From positions 1-33,358 of the IMG/VR virus record IMGVR_UViG_3300020470_000105: a DNA stretch of 33,358 bases; one strand, given 5' to 3'. The notes beneath the pieces were generated by a model. It did not search any database, was not told the DNA's origin, and saw only the letters and a program-made list of their open reading frames with translations. The DNA comes from a virus. Both the position numbers and the translations under genes were made by a program. Below are positions 1-5,720 of the stretch, piece by piece; positions within the stretch are counted from its first letter, which is position 1, and each line of letters starts with the position of its first letter.

Positions 1-92
1 TGATTGCCACATTATGTGCAATTAAGTTAAGTGACTTTCCAGAATCTCGTTTCTTCGGTAATAACGTAGAGGAGGGTGATTACGATGTATAA
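1..92 (+). CDS. C-terminal end of an upstream hypothetical gene (partial)
   Basis: The frame starting at position 3 is open from the window edge to a TAA at 90-92 and gives 29 residues ending in RFFGNNVEEGDYDV. No start codon is visible, so this would be the tail of a gene that begins outside the window. Its last 8 bases overlap the ATG of the next gene at 85, the tight packing seen throughout this segment. The other two forward frames are closed within the first 30 bases. The product is not recognised. The open frame is short enough to be chance. Confidence 0.35.
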   Translation, partial: IATLCAIKLSDFPESRFFGNNVEEGDYDV

Positions 93-312
93 AAGTGAAC
101 ATTTCGGTAGAATCTTCTGGGTCGATGATAACAACGATTTCAAATCATGCCCACTAAATGTTGATGATACAGGTGATTTTACCTGTGAAGATTATGTTTC
201 AGAGTGGACAGATTGGGAGGGAGTTAATTATGATTTACTCTTTAATATCCATCAGTCATGTGTACTTAACAAGAATAATTACGCAGGTTCATTAACAATT
301 AATGGAGTGTAA
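85..312 (+). CDS. Small conserved phage protein, unknown function
   Basis: This gene encodes 75 residues beginning MYKSEHFGRIFWVDD. An in-frame GTG at 76 would add three residues. The ATG at 85 is preferred because a strong ribosome binding site, GAGGAGGG at 69-76, sits 8 bases before it and the GTG lies inside that site. The protein is acidic and rich in aromatic residues, with two short segments (EHFGRIFWVD and YVSEWTDWEGVNYDLL) that resemble a small family I associate with T4-like cyanophages. That resemblance is from memory only. There is no signal peptide or membrane segment. Function is unknown. Confidence 0.75.
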   Translation: MYKSEHFGRIFWVDDNNDFKSCPLNVDDTGDFTCEDYVSEWTDWEGVNYDLLFNIHQSCVLNKNNYAGSLTINGV

Positions 313-323
313 TTGCACATGCT

Positions 324-563
324 ATGGTAGCACCATTTATCCTAATCCCTTGGTCTTTAATGACACATACTTTCGATAGTATTAGGGCAGAAAAACAACA
401 ACAATTACCTATGACTTACCTCGACTTATTAACAACAATTCAAAACTTTTCAGAGGAAGAGTTATTACTTCCAGTCAAATGTTATGATGAAGATTGTGAA
501 GAATTCGTGGACGTATTAAGGGTTGAGGGTGATAACGAAGATGACCCATATTTAATCATATAA
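324..563 (+). CDS. Small acidic phage protein, unknown function (start uncertain)
   Basis: The open frame gives 79 residues from the ATG at 324. A later ATG at 411 gives 50 residues beginning MTYLDLLTTIQNFSEEELL. The shorter form looks like a common small phage protein type: a helix of the 'LLxxIQxFSEEEL' kind followed by an acidic beta segment (VKCYDEDCEEFVDVLRVEG). The extra 29 residues (VAPFILIPWSL and onward) are hydrophobic and unlike the rest, so the true start may be 411. Neither start has a good ribosome binding site: GGAG at 304-307 is 16 bases from the first ATG. The gene follows the previous one by 11 bases. Confidence 0.6.
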   Translation: MVAPFILIPWSLMTHTFDSIRAEKQQQLPMTYLDLLTTIQNFSEEELLLPVKCYDEDCEEFVDVLRVEGDNEDDPYLII

Positions 564-574
564 GTATAAACAAT
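562..574 (+). repeat. 13-bp direct repeat, copy 1
   Basis: The sequence AAGTATAAACAAT occurs here and again at 1321-1333. In both places it lies at the very end of a small gene and runs into the following gap; here it begins within the stop codon of the gene ending at 563. A near copy with one extra T is at 1400-1412, just after a candidate -10 box. It could be a regulatory or processing signal, or chance in AT-rich DNA. Confidence 0.4.
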
Positions 575-588
575 CGCCACTTAATTAC

Positions 589-789
589 ATGCAACCAAAG
601 TTCATTAAAGGAGAGAAGATTACATGTAAAGATGATACTGGAAAGGTTAATTTTATAGGTGATAAGTATATAACTTTAACAACAAATGAATGGGAGGATA
701 GTAATACTTTATCAGGTAATAGACAGACAAATGTATTAGTTTATCCAAACGATTACGACAAGATAATATACCATGACAGAGACAAATAA
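589..789 (+). CDS. Conserved cyanophage-type hypothetical protein
   Basis: This gene encodes 66 residues starting MQPKFIKGEKITCKDD. The layout, a basic 'FxxGxKI' start, a central 'GxVxFIGDKYITL' beta stretch and a terminal 'TNVLVYPNDYDKI' segment, resembles a small beta-barrel-like family that I recall from cyanomyoviruses. Its role is unknown there too. No ribosome binding site is visible before the ATG at 589. The end overlaps the next small gene (start 773) by 17 bases in a different frame, which suggests translational coupling. Confidence 0.65.
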   Translation: MQPKFIKGEKITCKDDTGKVNFIGDKYITLTTNEWEDSNTLSGNRQTNVLVYPNDYDKIIYHDRDK

Positions 790-949
790 CAACAAGGTAA
801 GTGTTACTTCCGCAGAGCAAATTAACTATGTGTTTATAACACTTAAGGAACTAACTTGTATGACTTGGGAGTATATCAGAAAACACAGATTATGGACAGT
901 TATTAACACCCATGTGGAAAAGTCCGCAGAAAATGTTGAAAACAATTAA
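773..949 (+). CDS. Short ORF, hypothetical 58-residue protein
   Basis: This is a short open frame from ATG 773 to TAA 947-949. It encodes 58 residues starting MTETNNNKVSVTSAEQ with a probable helix around FITLKELTCMTWEYIRKH. It overlaps the end of the preceding gene by 17 bases and otherwise fills the interval with no competing frame. The protein has no signal peptide or recognised motif. Its interior carries one TGTGGAAAA motif (913-921). Support is position, frame and the absence of an alternative; I do not recognise the product. Confidence 0.5.
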   Translation: MTETNNNKVSVTSAEQINYVFITLKELTCMTWEYIRKHRLWTVINTHVEKSAENVENN

Positions 950-1000
950 ATGGTTATTTAAATAGGTTTGTGTGTTTAATACCTGTGGAAATGTGGAAAA
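913..1000 (+). repeat. Three clustered TGTGGAAA motifs (DnaA-box-like)
   Basis: TGTGGAAAA occurs at 913-921 and 992-1000, and TGTGGAAAT at 984-992. The first two fit the reverse complement of the relaxed DnaA-box consensus TTWTNCACA. The first lies in a small gene; the others lie in the otherwise empty 950-1061 gap before the sigma-70 promoter. Phages of this type do not normally initiate with host DnaA, so protein binding is only a possibility. I see nothing else in 950-1061. Confidence 0.25.
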
Positions 1001-1061
1001 CAATAACACTCTTAGCACGCAATCTACCGAATGTCAATATAAACGAAGAAATGCAACTTTC

Positions 1062-1090
1062 TTGACAAATTCTCACAAATCGGTTATAAT
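1062..1090 (+). promoter_or_regulatory. Consensus sigma-70 promoter
   Basis: A perfect -35 box, TTGACA (1062-1067), and a perfect -10 box, TATAAT (1085-1090), are separated by exactly 17 bases. Transcription would start near 1097 and reach the small gene at 1125. Early genes of T4-like cyanophages are read from host-type promoters of this form, so the genes downstream are probably expressed early in infection. This is the strongest promoter-like sequence I found in the window. Confidence 0.85.
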
Positions 1091-1109
1091 TAACCTTGTG
1101 AGAGGTTAA
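1090..1109 (+). promoter_or_regulatory. Operator-like palindrome at the transcription start
   Basis: TTAACC (1090-1095) and GGTTAA (1104-1109) form a perfect 6-base inverted repeat around an 8-base centre. It begins on the last base of the -10 box and spans the expected start site. A repressor dimer bound here would block the promoter. Alternatively the transcript's 5' end could fold through part of it. No repressor gene is recognised in the window. Confidence 0.4.
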
Positions 1110-1124
1110 ACAATTCTCTAACAA

Positions 1125-1328
1125 ATGCAGTACTTAATTGAAGACGAACAGGGCAAACTTCACGGGACATTTGAGTCAGTAACTGACCTGGAATTATACA
1201 TGGATGGTGTTAGAAACCGTAGGGGAGATAGATATAAAGATCTCCCAAGATATTCATGCTTTGATTATATCAAATCGATTGGATGGTATCTAACAATTAA
1301 GGATGACAATGTGCAACCCAAAGTATAA
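1125..1328 (+). CDS. Small hypothetical protein, first gene after the consensus promoter
   Basis: This gene encodes 67 residues starting MQYLIEDEQGKLHGTFES, with a likely beta-hairpin followed by a helix (VTDLELYMDGVRNRRGDRYK) and a C-terminal strand region. The ATG at 1125 lies about 28 bases after the predicted transcription start, and no Shine-Dalgarno sequence is visible in the short leader. The position directly behind a perfect sigma-70 promoter suggests an early, host-takeover type gene, but that is inferred from position only. No known family is recognised. Confidence 0.65.
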   Translation: MQYLIEDEQGKLHGTFESVTDLELYMDGVRNRRGDRYKDLPRYSCFDYIKSIGWYLTIKDDNVQPKV

Positions 1329-1333
1329 ACAAT
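1321..1333 (+). repeat. 13-bp direct repeat, copy 2
   Basis: This is identical to AAGTATAAACAAT at 562-574. It overlaps the stop codon of the gene ending at 1328 and runs into the gap before the second promoter. Confidence 0.4.
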
Positions 1334-1367
1334 TGATGTGACAGTCAACAAAGTGGCACACAGGGGG

Positions 1368-1396
1368 TTGTAACTTAGTCCGATTAATACTATACT
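1368..1396 (+). promoter_or_regulatory. Probable sigma-70 promoter
   Basis: TTGTAA (1368-1373) and TATACT (1391-1396) are 17 bases apart, matching the -35 consensus in four of six bases and the -10 consensus in five of six. TATAC (1391-1395) and GTATA (1401-1405) form an inverted repeat over the -10 box. The next gene starts at 1429 and is followed by a terminator, so 1368-1697 looks like a one-gene transcription unit. Confidence 0.6.
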
Positions 1397-1428
1397 ATTA
1401 GTATAAATCAATCAAGGGATTAATCCTT

Positions 1429-1659
1429 ATGAAACTAACACCAATTGCAGCAAATCAGAACGAGGTTTCTTTCACAAATGGAACGCAAATCTTCTTCAGT
1501 TATAAAACACCAGTTGCTGCATATTTGCCAGAGAAAGGTTATGTCAGAACAAGCAAATTCTGGTCAGTAACTACATCTAGGCACATAAATAAGTGGTTGC
1601 AAGGTGTTACAAACGTCGATGAAATTGATCAATCAATTCTTGACAATCTAACCAATTAA
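1429..1659 (+). CDS. Conserved phage protein of unknown function (DUF8033-like)
   Basis: This gene encodes 76 residues starting MKLTPIAANQNEVSFTNG. The arrangement 'ANQxEVxFxNGTQIFFSYKTPVAA' followed by 'FWSVTTSRHINKWL' is the hallmark of a small phage family I recall as DUF8033, found widely in phages and of unknown function; the family number is from memory. The sequence predicts a small beta-rich fold with a short C-terminal helix. The gene has its own probable promoter upstream and a terminator starting 8 bases after its stop, so it is probably expressed independently of its neighbours. Confidence 0.8.
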   Translation: MKLTPIAANQNEVSFTNGTQIFFSYKTPVAAYLPEKGYVRTSKFWSVTTSRHINKWLQGVTNVDEIDQSILDNLTN

Positions 1660-1667
1660 TGTTAGAA

Positions 1668-1697
1668 TGGGGGTGTTAACCAAGCACCCCTATTTTT
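1668..1697 (+). terminator. Rho-independent terminator
   Basis: GGGGTG (1670-1675) pairs with CACCCC (1685-1690) around a 9-base loop, with one or two weaker extra pairs at the base. The stem is followed by TATTTTTA. It lies directly after the stop codon at 1657-1659 and would end transcription of that gene. Confidence 0.75.
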
Positions 1698-1727
1698 ATG
1701 CCTATGTAACACACAAGGACAGTACAT

Positions 1728-1868
1728 ATGCTATTAAATATAAAGAAAGACCTCGAAAACACAGTCGTGATGGGGGTTCTCGGTCTTTGGGCGGCCCTTA
1801 TATTAAAAAAGCATACTTCCCTAACCTACAAAGGTTCCCAATCGACCTTTATATATAAAAATTTCTAA
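1728..1868 (+). CDS. Possible 46-residue single-helix membrane protein
   Basis: This short frame runs from ATG 1728 to TAA 1866-1868 and begins MLLNIKKDLENTVVMGV. AAGGA at 1715-1719 is well placed, 8 bases upstream, as a ribosome binding site. Residues 13-26 (VVMGVLGLWAALIL) are a hydrophobic stretch flanked by lysines, like a short transmembrane helix with a positively charged flank. A competing frame (1667-1858, 63 residues) uses a start inside the terminator hairpin and has no ribosome binding site, so this one is preferred. An inverted repeat (AAAGACC 1746-1752 with GGTCTTT 1782-1788) lies inside it. The function is unknown and the gene itself is uncertain. Confidence 0.4.
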   Translation: MLLNIKKDLENTVVMGVLGLWAALILKKHTSLTYKGSQSTFIYKNF

Positions 1869-1889
1869 AAAATTTTCTCAGGTAAAAAA

Positions 1890-2105
1890 ATGTCTCCTAC
1901 CTTTCGTCAAGACTCCCAAGATAATCGCACATGGGTGTTAGAACAACTTCTCAGGAATGAGGGTATGCTCGACCCCAGAATGTATGAGTGTGCTGACTAT
2001 TGTGCAAGTGCTGGTATTATAAATGATGTTAAAGATGTTATTAAAGAGTGGGATAAATGGAAGCGTAGTCACCCACCTAAAACATTTCAAGCAAATCGCC
2101 TATAA
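1890..2105 (+). CDS. Small hypothetical protein, mainly helical
   Basis: This gene encodes 71 residues starting MSPTFRQDSQDNRTWVLEQ. It looks mostly helical (TWVLEQLLRNEG, MYECADYCASAG, DVKDVIKEWDKWKRS) with two cysteines close together (ADYCASAG region) and a basic C-terminus. A weak CAGG lies 9 bases before the ATG. The next gene begins four bases after its stop, so the two are probably cotranscribed. The family is not recognised. Confidence 0.65.
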   Translation: MSPTFRQDSQDNRTWVLEQLLRNEGMLDPRMYECADYCASAGIINDVKDVIKEWDKWKRSHPPKTFQANRL

Positions 2106-2109
2106 GAAT

Positions 2110-2271
2110 ATGTCCCATAGATTTACATTACCTCTAGAAGAAAACGAGTTCGGAGAATTCACAATAACGTTAACTGACGAATTAGTACAAGAACTTGGTT
2201 GGGGTATAGGTGATCAACTGGACTATGATATTATCGATGATCAATTAACCTTTAAAAAATATGATGAATGA
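2110..2271 (+). CDS. Small AbrB-like/SpoVT-type hypothetical protein
   Basis: This gene encodes 53 residues from the ATG at 2110, beginning MSHRFTLPLEENEFGEF. A longer frame reaching back to 2023 exists but would overlap the previous gene by 83 bases, and its extra residues look random; the 2110 start leaves a 4-base gap. The pattern 'FxITLTDELVQELGWGIGDQLDYDIIDDQLTFKK' resembles the swapped-hairpin AbrB/MazE-type fold ('lxxLGWxxGDxl'), common as tiny stand-alone proteins in cyanophages. DNA binding is possible but not shown. Its last 11 bases overlap the next gene. Confidence 0.65.
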   Translation: MSHRFTLPLEENEFGEFTITLTDELVQELGWGIGDQLDYDIIDDQLTFKKYDE

Positions 2272-2626
2272 CAAAGCAAACGTAATCATTACTCCTGATG
2301 ATGTTACTATGAATAATAAGAGTAAAGATAATGTCGAGGTTGAAAAGATTGAGGTAGCATTAAAAGGACTAAGTGATGTTATGTCTAAGTTAACAGAGAG
2401 ATTACTAGACCTAGAGAAGATAGTATCAGAACTCCCTACACCTGATAAAACGTTATATAAACCAAATGGGTATACAGATTACTTAAATATAAAGGGGAAC
2501 TATGATGAGATATACCGTAGAATAGAGAAACTCGAATCTATGTCACATAAAGCACCCACTACTGATCATGGTAAACGACTCACCGCATTAGAGGAAAAGA
2601 TAGATGGGATGCAATCCTTGGAATAA
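2261..2626 (+). CDS. Coiled-coil hypothetical protein
   Basis: This gene encodes 121 residues starting at tandem ATG codons (2261 and 2264), overlapping the previous gene by 11 bases. Two heptad-rich stretches, roughly residues 25-58 (EKIEVALKGLSDVMSKLTER and onward) and 83-117 (IYRRIEKLESM, KRLTALEEKIDGM), suggest a coiled coil, separated by a Tyr/Asn-rich linker containing 'YTDYLNIKGNYDEI'. It has no cysteine, signal peptide or membrane segment. Its end overlaps the start of the large structural gene by 23 bases, so it could be coupled to that gene and serve in virion assembly, but this is inferred from position alone. Confidence 0.65.
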   Translation: MMNDKANVIITPDDVTMNNKSKDNVEVEKIEVALKGLSDVMSKLTERLLDLEKIVSELPTPDKTLYKPNGYTDYLNIKGNYDEIYRRIEKLESMSHKAPTTDHGKRLTALEEKIDGMQSLE

Positions 2627-5021
2627 TAAAGACGTTGATTCTTGTGTAGCATACCAACCTGGAGATGGATCAGGGGTTTCTATAGAGTTTAAAGAATACC
2701 CTCTGGCACCCGTCCGTTCTGGTGGATCATACAATATACCTGAGAGGGAAGGAATTGCTACCATGTATCCTTCTATCACGTTATGTGGTAGTCCTATAGT
2801 TAATAACTCTGCAGGAAACTGTGGCAAACCTACTCGTGCAGTTCCTGCTGGTTGGAATAACTTACCTAGCAGTCCTCCTTGCGTATTCGTCTATGACAAC
2901 TACCCTAGTGAGATATCCTTTGATTATGGGTATTCTGATAGGTGGTTTTCTTATTTGTATGATACCTCAGATGATCAAGGTATAATAGGCACACCTTGTT
3001 ATTATTATGAGACAGAGGAAACATCTACTACCGATGGATCCACGACTACTGAAGGTGGTAATGGTGGTCAGTGTTTTCCTTGTACTAATTTTACGTGTGC
3101 CCCCGCGAGCACCACATTATCATATACTATGCCTGAAGGGACTGCAACAGGAGATCCAGATTGCCCCCACCCCACAGTATTTGGATTTGGATCAGATAAA
3201 AACAAACTTGCGTTCTCTTACGACTCTTTATCCACTACACTTCCTAATGGAGTTACTGATTTTAGTTTCTCTTATAGTGGTGGTGCATATGCTGATGCAT
3301 GGAATCAGGCAGAAGTAACTGGTATTCTATACTCCTCGTCGCAAAATCCACCATATCAATCGGGAGACGAGTCATTAGATGACTTTGTTATATTTGAATT
3401 AGACGATGTACCTAATAATAAGACAGGACTAAGAGTAAAAGTAGAGGTAAAGTCCATTTATGATGATTCAGGTGCTTCTACGGTCTTTACAGGCACTTCC
3501 TGGTTAGCAACAGAGGTATTGAATCCTGGTACAGGTTATGCTGTTAATGACGTATTTACCTTAAATTATACTCATACTCACCCAGATAACTCTACTAGCA
3601 CGTTAACAGTCGATTTAAAGGTTACTGGTGTTGGTCCTAATACTGGTGTAGGTGATGCATCAGGTTTTGATGTACTTAGAGCAGGTGATACTATCAACGG
3701 ACATGAAATAACACGTACTTTCCATACAGATATGGATAATTTTCCTTATCATATCATCTATTTGGATGGTGCTGGTAATGATTTTACTAAGGAAACGCAA
3801 TATACATCTAGTAGAAATCATGTTATTACTGCAAAAGCGGGCTTTGGTATTAAAGATAGAGCAATATTAATGGGAATGTATGAGTTTTTAGAGAAATCTA
3901 TCCAATATACCACCGCAGATATCGATAAAAACGCACCAGATGTCTATAATACGCTAGTTCAACCAGAAGTTACACCTACTATTACAGGTGGAATACTTAC
4001 AGGTGTCTCAATTGTTAGTGGTGGAAGCGGTTGGAACAAACTAGGAAGGGAACCAGAGGTAATTGTTACACCACCTATGGTAGAAAGTGGCACAGGAGCA
4101 ACGGTAAAAGCAGAATTTACTAACGGAGTGATGACTGCAATCAAAGTTGTTACTGGTGGAAGCGGATATAGTAGTACAAGTTTACCAAAAATAGCAATTA
4201 TTAATGATGATTTGAAGGAAACAGACGTACATGATAGCGGGCTTAAGATGGATGAGTATAAAGATGACGCAATTAAGCTCATGGATGCATGGCCTGATGG
4301 AGAAATTAGTTGGTCACAAGCTGAAAAAGACAATTATTTGGGTGAAATGGACAAAATGCCCGTAAAAACGGTTGTAAACAGCTCAGTTCCTAACTTTTCG
4401 ATTAAATTTGACCCAAATAGGGAAAGAGTTGAAGAAGTTGGTCAATATGGGTATAGTAAAAAGGTAACTGATCCATTAAGAGAAGCATATGAAGTAAAAC
4501 ACAGTTTTAAGCACTTTGATGATTTAGATCTTGATAGAAGTTATAAAGATGTGCATTTAAATGAAAAAGAACGCAATATAAAATCACGGGAAGAGGAAGT
4601 TGATAGTGTTACGCAATTTAAAATACCAGAATATTATAAAGCAAACGCATCTCTTGTTGAAACAGTACAAGGACCGACTAGTTCTCTTCCTCATGCGTCA
4701 ACATATACTAAGTATTTCTTAAAACAATACAGACCTGACCCTACAGTAAGTACAAATCTTAGTGTCACATTATCATGTACTCCCGTAAATGCGGGATGTG
4801 CTCATTTTTCTTGTCCTCCACCTTCAGCACAAGCTGGTGGTACGGTTGATAATGGAGATGGAACAACTACGACGACTACATATGTTATGTCAGGTCTCTT
4901 AGGAGACGGTTGTAAAGCATGGACAGCAACAGGTAGTTTTAAAATATGGAACGATATGTCCAGTTCAGCTACTCAGTTCGTTAATGCTGTTGCAGCATAC
5001 GGTAACCCATTCCCAGAATAA
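2604..5021 (+). CDS. Large virion structural protein with GSGY repeats (tail/baseplate)
   Basis: This gene encodes 805 residues. The ATG at 2604 has GAGGAAAAG at 2591-2599 as ribosome binding site and overlaps the previous gene by 23 bases. The N-terminal ~170 residues are Cys-rich (including QCFPCTNFTC) and contain a Ser/Thr/Gly linker. Residues 300-350 contain 'NPGTGYAVNDVFTLNY', and residues ~460-535 hold two further 'GGSG(W/Y)' beta repeats, the same type found many times in the giant protein at 9981. The C-terminal third is charged and helical (residues ~540-690), ending in another Cys/Thr-rich segment. The PAAR gene follows after 3 bases. Context and repeats point to a virion tail or baseplate component, possibly spike-associated. 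No lysozyme or other catalytic motif is seen. The exact role is unknown. Confidence 0.7.
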   Translation: MGCNPWNNKDVDSCVAYQPGDGSGVSIEFKEYPLAPVRSGGSYNIPEREGIATMYPSITLCGSPIVNNSAGNCGKPTRAVPAGWNNLPSSPPCVFVYDNYPSEISFDYGYSDRWFSYLYDTSDDQGIIGTPCYYYETEETSTTDGSTTTEGGNGGQCFPCTNFTCAPASTTLSYTMPEGTATGDPDCPHPTVFGFGSDKNKLAFSYDSLSTTLPNGVTDFSFSYSGGAYADAWNQAEVTGILYSSSQNPPYQSGDESLDDFVIFELDDVPNNKTGLRVKVEVKSIYDDSGASTVFTGTSWLATEVLNPGTGYAVNDVFTLNYTHTHPDNSTSTLTVDLKVTGVGPNTGVGDASGFDVLRAGDTINGHEITRTFHTDMDNFPYHIIYLDGAGNDFTKETQYTSSRNHVITAKAGFGIKDRAILMGMYEFLEKSIQYTTADIDKNAPDVYNTLVQPEVTPTITGGILTGVSIVSGGSGWNKLGREPEVIVTPPMVESGTGATVKAEFTNGVMTAIKVVTGGSGYSSTSLPKIAIINDDLKETDVHDSGLKMDEYKDDAIKLMDAWPDGEISWSQAEKDNYLGEMDKMPVKTVVNSSVPNFSIKFDPNRERVEEVGQYGYSKKVTDPLREAYEVKHSFKHFDDLDLDRSYKDVHLNEKERNIKSREEEVDSVTQFKIPEYYKANASLVETVQGPTSSLPHASTYTKYFLKQYRPDPTVSTNLSVTLSCTPVNAGCAHFSCPPPSAQAGGTVDNGDGTTTTTTYVMSGLLGDGCKAWTATGSFKIWNDMSSSATQFVNAVAAYGNPFPE

Positions 5022-5024
5022 ACT

Positions 5025-5564
5025 ATGACAGTAGGAGCAGCCCTATTCATGGGCAATTGTAGTGGTCACGGTGTAGGATCAGGATCATCACACCATCCAG
5101 GTTTAGGTGGTGGTACTCTCAGTCCGTGTCCTCATTCACCAACAGTAGGGAGTATTGTACCAAAAGATGTAAATGCTATGGATGCTGTTACAACTTGGAA
5201 ACCACATGGGCAAAAGCCCTTGACCGCAATCAATAGAACTGTTATAATAAACAACAAGATTCCAATTATAGATGAGGATGAATTAATAACACATCCTACA
5301 CAAACTAAACACACTACCACTTCTGTAGGTTATAAGTGCTATAATACACAGTCAAGTCCTGCTTGGCATTGTACTATAGGAACATCTGGAGGTAGAGAAG
5401 CAGCAGCAGGACATGCAAGAAAACTATTTGCAACGTCTAAAACTGTTTTTATTGAAGGAAAACCCGCAGGAAGGATTGGTGATCCACTTGGAGATCAAAC
5501 TACTGCATATCCATGCAATTCCGTTGTATCGGGTGGCAGTAAAGACGTTTACATAGGTCTTTAA
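5025..5564 (+). CDS. PAAR-domain tail spike tip protein
   Basis: This gene encodes 179 residues. The C-terminal part has the PAAR signature: 'SKTVFIEGKPAGRIGD' (residues 138-153) followed by a Cys (164), 'VVSGGSKDVYIG' and the end of the protein. A degenerate earlier half-repeat, 'NRTVIINNKIPIIDED' (70-85), matches the usual first half. PAAR proteins form the sharp zinc-bound cone on the phage tail or type VI spike. Candidate metal ligands are the many His and Cys residues (CPH at 35-37, H61, H90, H130, C164), but the set cannot be fixed by eye. The Gly/Ser/His-rich first 35 residues are longer than usual. The gene follows the 805-residue structural gene by 3 bases, consistent with one spike or baseplate operon. 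Confidence 0.85.
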   Translation: MTVGAALFMGNCSGHGVGSGSSHHPGLGGGTLSPCPHSPTVGSIVPKDVNAMDAVTTWKPHGQKPLTAINRTVIINNKIPIIDEDELITHPTQTKHTTTSVGYKCYNTQSSPAWHCTIGTSGGREAAAGHARKLFATSKTVFIEGKPAGRIGDPLGDQTTAYPCNSVVSGGSKDVYIGL

Positions 5565-5573
5565 ACTTAAATT

Positions 5574-5720
5574 ATGGCAAAATCAGTAAAATGGAACTCC
5601 TCTGACACTTTTGTAGAGGCAAAACCAAAGAAAACCCGTCAAGGATTGGGTAAACATTCTAAATATTCCGCAACTAGTCGTAATGGTGCGAAAAAACGCT
5701 ATAAAGGGCAAGGAAAATAA
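5574..5720 (+). CDS. Small basic conserved phage protein (48 residues)
   Basis: This short frame runs from ATG 5574 to TAA 5718-5720 and begins MAKSVKWNSSDTFVEAK. It is strongly basic, with 'RQGLGKHSKYSATSRNGAKK' and a terminal 'RYKGQGK'. This composition and the C-terminal motif match a tiny protein I recall next to tail genes in T4-like cyanophages; its role is unknown there. The stop codon shares one base with the heme oxygenase start (TAATG at 5718-5722), which indicates translational coupling. A nucleic-acid or anionic-surface binding role would fit the charge but is only a guess. Confidence 0.75.
   Translation: MAKSVKWNSSDTFVEAKPKKTRQGLGKHSKYSATSRNGAKKRYKGQGK

Noticed and set aside
991-1065. 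A 24-codon frame starting MWKTITLLARN in the gap before the promoter
   Set aside because: It is very short, lacks a ribosome binding site and runs into the -35 box of the consensus promoter.
1667-1858. A 63-residue frame starting at 1667
   Set aside because: Its start codon lies inside the terminator hairpin of the previous gene with no ribosome binding site. The frame from 1728 has a better ribosome binding site and a plausible membrane helix. Not excluded outright.
3007-3318. A 103-residue plus-strand frame within the 805-residue structural gene
   Set aside because: It lies entirely inside a well-supported gene in another register, with repetitive Leu/Val content typical of an out-of-frame reading.
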